Below, in pieces: positions 36,201 through 43,070 of a stretch of DNA of 64,000 nt. A model generated the notes under the pieces. The model was given only the letters and a program-made list of their open reading frames with translations, was not told where the DNA came from and did not search any database. The translations under genes were made by a program, and so were the position numbers. Numbering within the stretch: the stretch's first letter is position 1; every line of letters starts with the position of its first letter. This stretch comes from an uncultured Acetatifactor sp. (GTDB lineage Bacteria; Bacillota; Clostridia; Lachnospirales; Lachnospiraceae). The stretch covers positions 123,933-187,932 of the forward strand of contig CAJTSE010000008.1 in NCBI GenBank assembly GCA_910578815.1, read 5' to 3'.

Positions 36201-37514
36201 ATGTGGGCAAATGAAAGTGTTTTTTATCAAATTTATCCTCTGGGGTTTTGCGGGGCCCCCTTTGAGAATGACGGAGTGCAGGAGCACCGCGTGCTGAAAG
36301 TGCTTGACTGGATTCCTCATTTGAGCAGACTGGGAGTGAATGCAGTGTATTTTTCACCCCTGTTTGAATCGGATACCCATGGTTATAATACCAGGGATTA
36401 CCGGAAGGTAGATGTCCGGCTAGGCACTAATGAAGATTTCAGAGAGGTATGTAAAGCACTTCATGAGAACGGGATTCGGGTGGTTCTAGACGGTGTGTTC
36501 AACCACGTGGGCAGGGGATTTGGCCCCTTTCAGGATGTCCTGCGGAACAGAGAAAGTTCTCCTTATGTGAATTGGTTTTACCGCATTGCCTTTGACGGCA
36601 ATTCCAACTATAACGATGGTTTATGGTATGAGGGCTGGGAAGGAAATTATGATCTGGTGAAGCTGAATCTGAGAAACGAAGAACTGGTGAACTACTTGCT
36701 GGAGAGCGTGAAATTCTGGGTGGAGAAATTTGGGATAGACGGACTGCGACTGGATGTGGCGTACAGCCTGGATGAAAATTTTGTGCGCAGACTGCGCTCT
36801 TATTGTGACGGTTTGAAGGAAGATTTCTTTTTGGTGGGTGAGATGCTGCATGGGGATTACAATCGGCTCATGAATGACCAGATGCTGCATTCAGCAACTA
36901 ATTACGAATGCTATAAGGGGCTTTTCAGCAGTTTTAACAGCATGAATCTTTTTGAAATTAATCATTCCCTGATTCGTCAGTTTGGGCCGGAAAACTGGAC
37001 TCTGTACAAAGGGAAGCACCTGTTATCCTTTGTTGACAATCATGACGTGACCAGAGTGGCAAGTATTTTGACAAATGAGAAGCACCTGCCTTTGATTTAT
37101 GCCCTTGCCTTTGGAATGCCGGGTATCCCATGTGTTTATTACGGAAGTGAATGGGGAGAGAAGGCCGAAAAGTCTCAGGGAGATCCGGCGTTGCGTCCAT
37201 CCTTTGATGCGCCGGTCTGGAATGATTTGACTGATTGGGTCAGCAGGCTGTGCAAGGCGAAAAAGCAGTCGGAGGCATTAAATTACGGCAGTTTTCGTTC
37301 TGTGCTGTTGACGAATCATCAGTGTATTTTCGAGCGGAAGTCGGAGCAGGAGAGAGTCCTGGTAGCAATCAATGCGGACGCGAATGATTTCACGGCGCAT
37401 TTTGATGCCGGCTGCGGAATGGCTGTGGACCTGATCAGCGGTAAGGAGCATGACTTCGGGGGCGGATCCGTATTGGAAGGTTATAGCGCGTATTTCTGGA
37501 AGTGCGAAGTGTGA
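36201..37514 (+). CDS. GH13 alpha-amylase-family enzyme (cyclomaltodextrinase/neopullulanase-like)
   Basis: 437 residues, no signal peptide, so cytoplasmic. The GH13 regions are complete: DGVFNHVG (97-104), GLRLDVAY with nucleophile Asp185, LVGEMLHG with acid/base Glu214, and FVDNHD with Asp282. The stretch SESDTHGY-like (FESDTHGYNTRDY) is typical of cyclomaltodextrinase/neopullulanase types. It probably trims imported malto-oligosaccharides. ATG 36201 follows AAGGAGAG. The hairpin repeat at 37516 starts one base after the stop codon. Confidence 0.9.
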   Translation: MWANESVFYQIYPLGFCGAPFENDGVQEHRVLKVLDWIPHLSRLGVNAVYFSPLFESDTHGYNTRDYRKVDVRLGTNEDFREVCKALHENGIRVVLDGVFNHVGRGFGPFQDVLRNRESSPYVNWFYRIAFDGNSNYNDGLWYEGWEGNYDLVKLNLRNEELVNYLLESVKFWVEKFGIDGLRLDVAYSLDENFVRRLRSYCDGLKEDFFLVGEMLHGDYNRLMNDQMLHSATNYECYKGLFSSFNSMNLFEINHSLIRQFGPENWTLYKGKHLLSFVDNHDVTRVASILTNEKHLPLIYALAFGMPGIPCVYYGSEWGEKAEKSQGDPALRPSFDAPVWNDLTDWVSRLCKAKKQSEALNYGSFRSVLLTNHQCIFERKSEQERVLVAINADANDFTAHFDAGCGMAVDLISGKEHDFGGGSVLEGYSAYFWKCEV

Positions 37515-37515
37515 A

Positions 37516-37575
37516 AGGCGAAAAGATATTCTAAGGTTGAAAAGAACTCAACCTAAGAATATCTAAGTTTCGCCT
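37516..37575. repeat. 60-bp hairpin repeat, copy A, directly after a stop codon
   Basis: AGGCGAAAAGATATTC at the left pairs with GAATATCT and TTTCGCCT at the right: a ~25-base stem with a three-base bulge, one mismatch and a short loop. 56 of 60 positions match the copy at 48819. It is followed by GAAGAATTGCC/GGCAATTCTTC (37577-37602, 11-base perfect stem) and a GC-rich compound hairpin (37624-37681), so the whole 37515-37681 gap is built of hairpins. Confidence 0.85.
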
Positions 37576-37697
37576 CGAAGAATTGCCTTTCGGCAATTCT
37601 TCATAGAGTTTCACGGATTGTTTGTGCCGCCAACAGCGGCACTGCCGCCGGGGAGGCGGGCTTTGCCCCTTCCTGGCGGCATATTCGGAGGTATGAT

Positions 37698-38075
37698 ATG
37701 ATTGCGATAGATTTTGGAAATCTTTGTTTCAATGTTGCTGTTTCAGAACAGAATATTTCAGCTGTTGTGGCCCCCAAAAGTGTTTATTCGTCCTTAGATG
37801 ATTTTATAGCGGCGGCTCTGCTTTTTTTGGATTCAGACGAGAGGTTCTGCAGTGACTGGACTGAACTGTATAAAAATCGCACGAATCTGCCGGCTTCTGA
37901 GGAAGATTTAGCGTGGATGAAATCACGCCTGGAAGAAATGAACCAACGGGTTACTGTTTTGCATGAGCCGGTAATCAGAGCAGTAAACCTTATTCCCCCA
38001 AAATGGAATGATTTATCTTTAGGATTAGAAACCGATAGTGAATATATTTTATATTTATGGGGTACATCGGCATGA
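37698..38075 (+). CDS. Hypothetical protein, 125 residues
   Basis: Begins at ATG 37698 after GGAGG with proper spacing. Predicted soluble, acidic, with a hydrophobic N-terminal strand (MIAIDFGNLCFNVAVSE), an amphipathic helix (DDFIAAALLFLDSDERF) and a Trp-containing C-terminus (YILYLWGTSA). I recognise no family. An opposite-strand frame of 151 codons overlaps it but lacks a ribosome site. It may be an accessory gene inserted between the hairpin-rich spacer and the PadR cassette. Confidence 0.55.
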   Translation: MIAIDFGNLCFNVAVSEQNISAVVAPKSVYSSLDDFIAAALLFLDSDERFCSDWTELYKNRTNLPASEEDLAWMKSRLEEMNQRVTVLHEPVIRAVNLIPPKWNDLSLGLETDSEYILYLWGTSA

Positions 38076-38232
38076 ATTTCAATTTTCAGGACAGTGAGCA
38101 GGACACCGCCTGCAGATGAATCATGCAGACAATCTGCATCTGTATTTCTTCCACATCTGCATTTGCATCTTTTCATCAGTTTCCACTCGTACTCTGCTGA
38201 CAGCATTTTTAACATTTTCGCTTCTTTTACAC

Positions 38233-38300
38233 TTGACATATAATATTATATGGTGTATAGTATGCACAGGCTGAATGCTATACGGGATATAATATTATAT
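38233..38300 (+). promoter_or_regulatory. Promoter with two identical palindromic operators (second PadR cassette)
   Basis: TTGACA (38233-38238), 17 bases, TATAGT (38256-38261). The perfect 14-base palindrome ATATAATATTATAT occurs twice: at 38238-38251 inside the spacer and at 38287-38300, ~20 bases past the start point. Placement and symmetry suit autorepression by the PadR protein encoded at 38357. Confidence 0.7.
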
Positions 38301-38356
38301 CAATGCTTATGTACTAAGAAATAACTATGTATATATGGACGAGAAGGAGCGATAAT

Positions 38357-38680
38357 ATGATTTTTAACGCGGGGGCGGCCCTGCTGGACGCCATAGTGCT
38401 TGCCGTCGTGTCCAAGGACCCGGAGGGGACATACGGGTATAAGATTACGCAGGATGTGCGGCAGGTGATAGATCTTTCGGAATCTACCCTGTATCCGGTT
38501 TTACGCAGACTGCAGAAGGACGACTGCCTGGAGGTCTACGACATGGAGTGCGGGGGAAGGAACAGACGTTATTATAAGGTTACGAGCAGAGGATGGGCCC
38601 AGCTGCAGCTGTATGAGAGTGAATGGAGGGAGTATTCAGACAAGATTACCGGCTTGTTTGAGGGGAGGATAAAAGTATGA
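38357..38680 (+). CDS. PadR-family transcriptional regulator
   Basis: 107 residues from ATG 38357 (AAGGAG eight bases upstream). It has the PadR winged helix: AALLDAIVLAVVSKDPEGTYGYKITQDVR, ESTLYPVLRRLQKDDCLEVYD and the wing GGRNRRYYKVTSRGWAQLQLYESEW. It is a second paralog to the regulator at 17726. It overlaps the DUF1700 gene by four bases (ATGA), so the two are translationally coupled. Two identical palindromes in its promoter are probable binding sites. Confidence 0.92.
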   Translation: MIFNAGAALLDAIVLAVVSKDPEGTYGYKITQDVRQVIDLSESTLYPVLRRLQKDDCLEVYDMECGGRNRRYYKVTSRGWAQLQLYESEWREYSDKITGLFEGRIKV

Positions 38681-39684
38681 ACAGAACAGAATTTATGAGC
38701 CAGCTGGAAATTTTGCTGCGGAACGTTTCCGACGGTGAGAGGGAAGAGGCGCTGCAATATTATAACGACTATTTTGACGATGCCGGAGCGGAGAATGAAC
38801 AGGCAGTCATCGAAGCGCTGGGCAATCCAGCAAGGGTGGCGGAAAACATCCGGCGTGAACTTCTGGAAGGCCAGAAGGGAAAGAGTTCCGTGCCGGCGGA
38901 TAGAGCGTTGACGGAATACGGGCAGGCGGATGCGGAGGAAAAGGCGGAGGCAGGCGGAAAGAACGGGGATGTGCCAGCGGTGCTGGTGAAATCTGCGAAA
39001 GGCCGGAGCGCTGGCGGAGAAGGTGATGAAGGATATTTTAATATACTGGAAACCGGTCAGAGCAGCCGCGGAGAGAATGTGTCTTCCGCAGAAAATCCGG
39101 GCGCGGAAGGAAGCCGGAGCGGCGGCATGTCAGGCGGAAACGGCGGTCCTGGAAGCCGGAGCGGCGGTATGTCAGGCGGGAACGGCGGTGCTGGAGGCTG
39201 GAGCGGCGGCATGTCAGGCGGAAACGGCGGTGCTGGAGGCTGGAGCGGCAGTGCTTCGGGAGGAAGCGGCGGTGCCGCAGGCGGAAGCGGAGCGTCGGGA
39301 GGTTCCGGCAGGTCGGGAGGAATGACGGCAGCCCTAATCGTTCTGCTTGTGTTCACCGGGCCCTTTATACTGACACTGGGCCTGGCGCTGGCCTGTGTGG
39401 CCTTTGGGCTTCTGATGGCGTGGCTGGGGTTGATTCTGGGTTTTGGTCTCACGGCATTATTCTTGATTCTGGTGCTTTTTGTTCTGCTGGCTGTAGGCGG
39501 TATGTGTATTCCGGTTGATCCGCTGGTGGGCTTCGGCGTGATGGGCGGCGGGCTCATTTGTGGGGGAATAGGGCTTTTGTTCCTGATGCTGACGGTTACC
39601 ATGGCGGGAGCCGTACCTGCAATCATCAGGGGAATCGGCAGCTTGTTCCGTATCGGCAGAAAGAAAATCAAAGCAGTTGCATGA
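38677..39684 (+). CDS. DUF1700 membrane protein with Gly-rich repeat linker
   Basis: 335 residues. Residues 1-70 are the DUF1700/HAAS domain (TEFMSQLEILLRNVSDGEREEALQYYNDYFDDAG ... ALGNPARVAENI). A low-complexity region follows, ending in three near-identical 14-residue Gly/Ser repeats (SGGMSGGNGG pattern, residues ~148-190). The last ~120 residues contain about four membrane segments. DUF1700 proteins accompany PadR regulators and may hold or signal to them at the membrane. It is coupled to the padR gene by a four-base overlap and followed by a DUF4097 gene. Confidence 0.85.
   Translation: MNRTEFMSQLEILLRNVSDGEREEALQYYNDYFDDAGAENEQAVIEALGNPARVAENIRRELLEGQKGKSSVPADRALTEYGQADAEEKAEAGGKNGDVPAVLVKSAKGRSAGGEGDEGYFNILETGQSSRGENVSSAENPGAEGSRSGGMSGGNGGPGSRSGGMSGGNGGAGGWSGGMSGGNGGAGGWSGSASGGSGGAAGGSGASGGSGRSGGMTAALIVLLVFTGPFILTLGLALACVAFGLLMAWLGLILGFGLTALFLILVLFVLLAVGGMCIPVDPLVGFGVMGGGLICGGIGLLFLMLTVTMAGAVPAIIRGIGSLFRIGRKKIKAVA
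39118..39285 (+). repeat. 42-bp in-frame tandem repeat
   Basis: Three 42-base units (39118-39159, 39160-39201, 39202-39243) and a degenerate fourth (39244-39285) encode 14-residue Gly/Ser-rich units in the DUF1700 protein. Copy number may vary between strains. Confidence 0.9.
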
Positions 39685-39726
39685 TCAGTTGGATATAATT
39701 ATTGATGAAGAAAGGTATGATAAGAA

Positions 39727-40701
39727 ATGAGAAAGTTTATGAAGGGATGCGCTATCGCAGCGTTGATTTTTCTGGTTTTGGGAATTGGGCTGGCTGTTGC
39801 CGCCGGAACGGTAAGAGGGAGGACAACGATCAGCCGGGTGGTGGAAACAGTTACTGGCGGCAGAGTAATATTAGATTTTGACGGATTGTTTCACTGGGGC
39901 GTGCAGGTTAAGGATGACCTGACGGACAGCTTGGCGGATCTGCCAGAGCTGGATTATGATATTGATGATGCCACAAGCTTTAACAGTAGTTATGAGGTGT
40001 ACAGAGGCGATGTTGATAAAATCTGTCTTGGCAGCAACATGGAAAATCTAAAAATCGAGGCGGGAGGATGCCTGTTTAACGTTCAGCTTTCCGGAGATGA
40101 TTCCTTTTATGTGGAAGCCTCCGACTGTGGCAAATTTCAGGCATATCAGGAAAACGGGACTCTCTATATCAGGACCACCACCAGCTCCAGGACATGGGGC
40201 AGCTGGAAAGGCAGCAAGGTGAATCTCTATGTGCCGCAGGGCTGTCATTTCAAGGAAGCGGATATTGATCTGGGAGCCGGCGAGATGGAATTTGAAGCAT
40301 TGAGTGCGGAGCGGATTTTCTTGGGAGTGGGCGCGGGACGGATTACGGCGAATGGACTGCAGGCGGAAGTTCTTAAAATGGAAATCGGTGCAGGGCAGAT
40401 TGATATGAAGGATATTGCAGTGAAGGGAATGGAGGCAGAAATAGGCATGGGCAATCTTCTTTTGTCCGGAAGCATAGAGGGTGATGTAGATGTAAATTGC
40501 GCAATGGGCAATGTGGAGATGGAGCTTTCGGGCAGTCAGCAGGACTATAATTATCAGCTCGAAGGGGCTATGGGAAATATTGATTTGGGCTCGGAGAGCT
40601 ACAGCGGTTTTGGAGTGTCAAAACAAATTGACAACGGGGCGGCAAAAAATATAAAGATAGAATGTGCAGCGGGAAATGCCGCCATAAGATATACGAATTA
40701 G
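39727..40701 (+). CDS. DUF4097 beta-helix protein with N-terminal membrane anchor
   Basis: 324 residues. One membrane segment (residues 8-27) is followed by a linker and a DUF4097 right-handed beta-helix from ~95 to the end (NMENLKIEAGGCLFNVQLS ... IDLGAGEMEFEALSAERIFLGVGAGRITANGL ... IGAGQIDMKDI). Turns repeat every ~20 residues. It should face outward from the membrane. Together with the PadR and DUF1700 genes it forms the second cassette, whose parts match the single fused protein at 18117. Role unknown; an envelope-stress function is a guess from context. Confidence 0.85.
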   Translation: MRKFMKGCAIAALIFLVLGIGLAVAAGTVRGRTTISRVVETVTGGRVILDFDGLFHWGVQVKDDLTDSLADLPELDYDIDDATSFNSSYEVYRGDVDKICLGSNMENLKIEAGGCLFNVQLSGDDSFYVEASDCGKFQAYQENGTLYIRTTTSSRTWGSWKGSKVNLYVPQGCHFKEADIDLGAGEMEFEALSAERIFLGVGAGRITANGLQAEVLKMEIGAGQIDMKDIAVKGMEAEIGMGNLLLSGSIEGDVDVNCAMGNVEMELSGSQQDYNYQLEGAMGNIDLGSESYSGFGVSKQIDNGAAKNIKIECAAGNAAIRYTN

Positions 40702-40780
40702 AGGTTAAGACGATAGGATGAGTTCTCTTTTACCTTGATGGAATTGATTGAATATGGAAGTAATCAATACCGATCATAAG

Positions 40781-40830
40781 AAAAACCACCTGTGACGGGC
40801 AGAGATGCTGCCAAGGCACAGGTGGTTTTT
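40781..40830. terminator. Bidirectional intrinsic terminator
   Basis: AAAAACCACCTGTG (40781-40794) pairs perfectly with CACAGGTGGTTTTT (40817-40830). It ends the PadR cassette on the plus strand and the ECF S-component gene on the minus strand. Confidence 0.9.
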
Positions 40831-40840
40831 GGCTGTACAA

Positions 40841-41698
40841 TTATTTCGCTTCGACGGCCGGCGACACCTGCAGGAACATTCCCGTTTTTTTCAGGGCAGG
40901 CCGGAGGGCCAGATAAAATACGGAGGCTGCGATCACTGCCACCACGGCATTGACTGTAGTAGTTAATGCAGCAATCTTGACCAGCGCTTTGGTAATATCC
41001 TGGGGCACGCCCAATAAATAGGTTTTATAGAAATATCCTACCAAGGGATCTGCAACCACGTTAAAGGCCATGCCGCAGAAGCAGGATAAAACGGTGACAC
41101 CCGTCACATATTTCGCGGAGTGATCCCGGTCCAGTTTAAATATTTTATGGGCCACAAGCCCTACGATCAAGCCGATACACAGCTTTAACAGGAATGTCTT
41201 GGGGGCGCTGGTCACATAGGATGTGGTAAAATCACCGATGGTCATGCCGACGGCGCCGGCCAGGCCGCCCCAGTAACCGCCCATCAGCAGTGCTCCCAGC
41301 ACACAGAACACATTTCCGAAGTGAAAGGAGGCTTTTTCGGGTCCAACGGTAAGGTCGATTTTGAAAAAGGCAAACCCGATGTAGCACAGTGCCGCCATCA
41401 GGCCGGCCATTGCCAGACGCTTAACGTCGGATTTGTCCGTACGATATACACCGCGGACGCCGTTGAAGATACCTTTAATCGTTAGCGGTATTGCCAGAAA
41501 AACAAAAGTCAGTGAATAGGAGTATGGCCGTTGCAGCCGAAGCTTTTCTGCAGCATCCTCGGCAATCAGCGCCGCTTGATAGCTGGTGTTGTATGTGTAC
41601 ACCGCAAAAATGATACCTGCAATCAGCATGACGGCCCCTGTAATCAGCAATCCATAGCTTTTTTTTCTCGTTTTTGTTGTCGAATCAGTCTTTTTCAT
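40841..41698 (-). CDS. ECF transporter S-component family membrane protein
   Basis: 285 residues. After an N-terminal membrane segment and a second hydrophobic segment (to ~residue 80), it shows the S-component core from ~95: KRLAMAGLMAALCYIGFAFFKIDL, FHFGNVFCVLGALLMGGYWGGLAGAVGMTIGDF and SAPKTFLLKLCIGLIVGLVAHK, the typical six-helix substrate binder that docks to a shared EcfT/A module. No riboswitch is seen upstream on the minus strand, so the vitamin or metabolite bound cannot be inferred. The extra N-terminal ~85 residues are unusual for the family. Confidence 0.8.
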   Translation of the reverse strand: MKKTDSTTKTRKKSYGLLITGAVMLIAGIIFAVYTYNTSYQAALIAEDAAEKLRLQRPYSYSLTFVFLAIPLTIKGIFNGVRGVYRTDKSDVKRLAMAGLMAALCYIGFAFFKIDLTVGPEKASFHFGNVFCVLGALLMGGYWGGLAGAVGMTIGDFTTSYVTSAPKTFLLKLCIGLIVGLVAHKIFKLDRDHSAKYVTGVTVLSCFCGMAFNVVADPLVGYFYKTYLLGVPQDITKALVKIAALTTTVNAVVAVIAASVFYLALRPALKKTGMFLQVSPAVEAK

Positions 41699-41871
41699 AA
41701 TAATATTTTTCCTCTCATTGTTGTTTTATATGTATGCCTTATATAAGGGATGTTGCAAGTGTACTGCAAAACTGGCTTGATAAAAAGTGCCAGAGTATGA
41801 ATTTTTTACCAGGCCAGACGAAATTGCCGGCATAGGATCTATGAATTTATGAAATACTTTTAAAAATATGT

Positions 41872-42552
41872 TATCTCCCTGCTTTTGAAAAGCTGGTGAA
41901 GGAGGCAGAGGTGGAAGACGTTATGGGGGCATATAACAGGACGAACGGGGAGCCCTGCTGCGGCAGCAAAACGCTGATGGAAGACATACTGCGGAAGGAG
42001 TGGGGCTTCCCGGAGACCGGATCAGCGAGGCTGTAGCGGTGGCAAAGCGCAGCGACGTGGTTATTCTCTGTCTGGGGCCGGATGAGACACTGGAGGGAGA
42101 TGCGGGAAACAGGCCGGGTTCTTTATCCCTTCGGATACGGCCTGACCTATGGCAGCGCCGAGCTTGCCGAAGTAAAGGTCAATGGACAGGCCGTGGCCAG
42201 GAACGGAGAAGTGATGCCTGCAGATAAGGACGGGCTGACGGTGGAAGCTCTGGTTGCCAATACCGGAAGCAGGGATCTGCGAGAGGTAGTGCAGGTATAC
42301 ATAAAGGCGGATTCACCGGATGCAGTGACAAACGGAAAACTGTGCAGTTTTGCAGGTTTAACCGTAAGTGCAGGTGAGAGCCGGACCATAACCGTGAAGC
42401 TGGACAGAGATGCCCTGACAGTAATCAATGAAGCGGGAGAAAAGGTTTCCGGCGGCGCAAGGTTTACGGTAAGCATAGGCTTTGGTCAGCCCGATGAAAG
42501 GACAAGGGAACTGACGGGGAGGGAAGCGTTTACTTTCAGCCTTGAGAGGTGA
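41872..42552 (+). pseudogene. Relic of a GH3 beta-glucosidase with two internal deletions
   Basis: Three GH3 pieces remain in the right order but in different frames. First (41872-~42008): YLPAFEKLVKEAEVEDVMGAYN, then GEPCCGSKTLMEDILRKEWGF. Second (~42009-42110): GDRISEAVAVAKRSDVVILC, then LGPDETLEG. Third (~42116-42552): VLYPFGYGLTYGSAELAEVK, followed by the fibronectin-III-like C-terminal domain with a normal stop. The catalytic Asp region after WGF and most of the sandwich domain are gone. About two thirds of a typical gene is missing, so no enzyme is made, although the last piece is an open frame of 156 codons. Confidence 0.85.
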
Positions 42553-42634
42553 AGGCTGGTTTGGAAAAAACGAGGCGGAATTTTGTATGGAGTATCATAA
42601 GAGGGCATTGTGAAGAAATCAGGTATTTCAGGGC

Positions 42635-42663
42635 TTGACAAACAGAACGGAATGGATTATATT
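42635..42663 (+). promoter_or_regulatory. Promoter of the valS T-box transcript
   Basis: TTGACA (42635-42640), 17 bases, TATATT (42658-42663), immediately ahead of the T-box leader. Confidence 0.75.
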
Positions 42664-42674
42664 TTCATATAAAT

Positions 42675-42980
42675 CATAAAGGCTGTGACGAAGAAGAGTA
42701 CACATTGCCCCTTAAAAGAGAGAGCGGCTGCCGACCGGCGCTGAAAAGCTGCTTGAAGCAAGGCGTGTGGAAGGTAGCTTCCGAGCCGGAGGGCTGAACG
42801 CCGTAAGAGGTCTTAGCGTGCTTATGTGAAAGTAGGTTCTCACGGGTTATCCCCGTTAGCGGATAGGGCTTTATTGGAAGTCCATGAGGCAATGGCTGTG
42901 AGGCCGTTGTGAACAAAGGTGGTACCGCGTTGATGTGACACGCCCTTTGCTGACATAAGTCGGCAGAGGGCTTTTTTTAC
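42675..42980 (+). ncRNA. T-box leader of valS
   Basis: The conserved T-box bulge AGGTGGTACCGCG is at 42917-42929. Ahead of it is a ~230-base structured stem region; after it lies a terminator stem GCCCTTTGCTGAC/GTCGGCAGAGGGC (42942-42971) and a T run. Uncharged tRNA binding to the specifier codon and T-box would prevent the terminator. GTA at 42774-42776 in a stem I 3'-side position is a candidate valine specifier, not verified by folding. It lies directly upstream of valS. Confidence 0.93.
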
Positions 42981-43070
42981 TTACCGGGAATTGCGCTGTC
43001 AGGCGCGTGCACCCAGAATGTGAAGCACTCTTTTTATGCCGGCGAATTACCCATTATGAAAGGAGCGGAA

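Noticed and set aside
37568..37681. Integrated mobile element or attachment site
   Set aside because: The hairpin-rich spacer has no integrase, transposase or clear target duplication; I treat it as a repeat cluster only.
37784..38239. A 151-codon minus-strand frame overlapping the hypothetical gene at 37698
   Set aside because: No ribosome site or promoter in the right place; the plus-strand frame has GGAGG and better protein composition.
39118..39285. Regular repeats that could suggest a CRISPR array
   Set aside because: Units are contiguous without spacers, in frame and encode Gly/Ser repeats; no cas genes are in the window. The same holds for the 21-base and 15-base repeats.
41699..41871. 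Riboswitch for the minus-strand ECF S-component
   Set aside because: I looked for TPP, preQ1, cobalamin and FMN signatures in the minus-strand leader and saw none.
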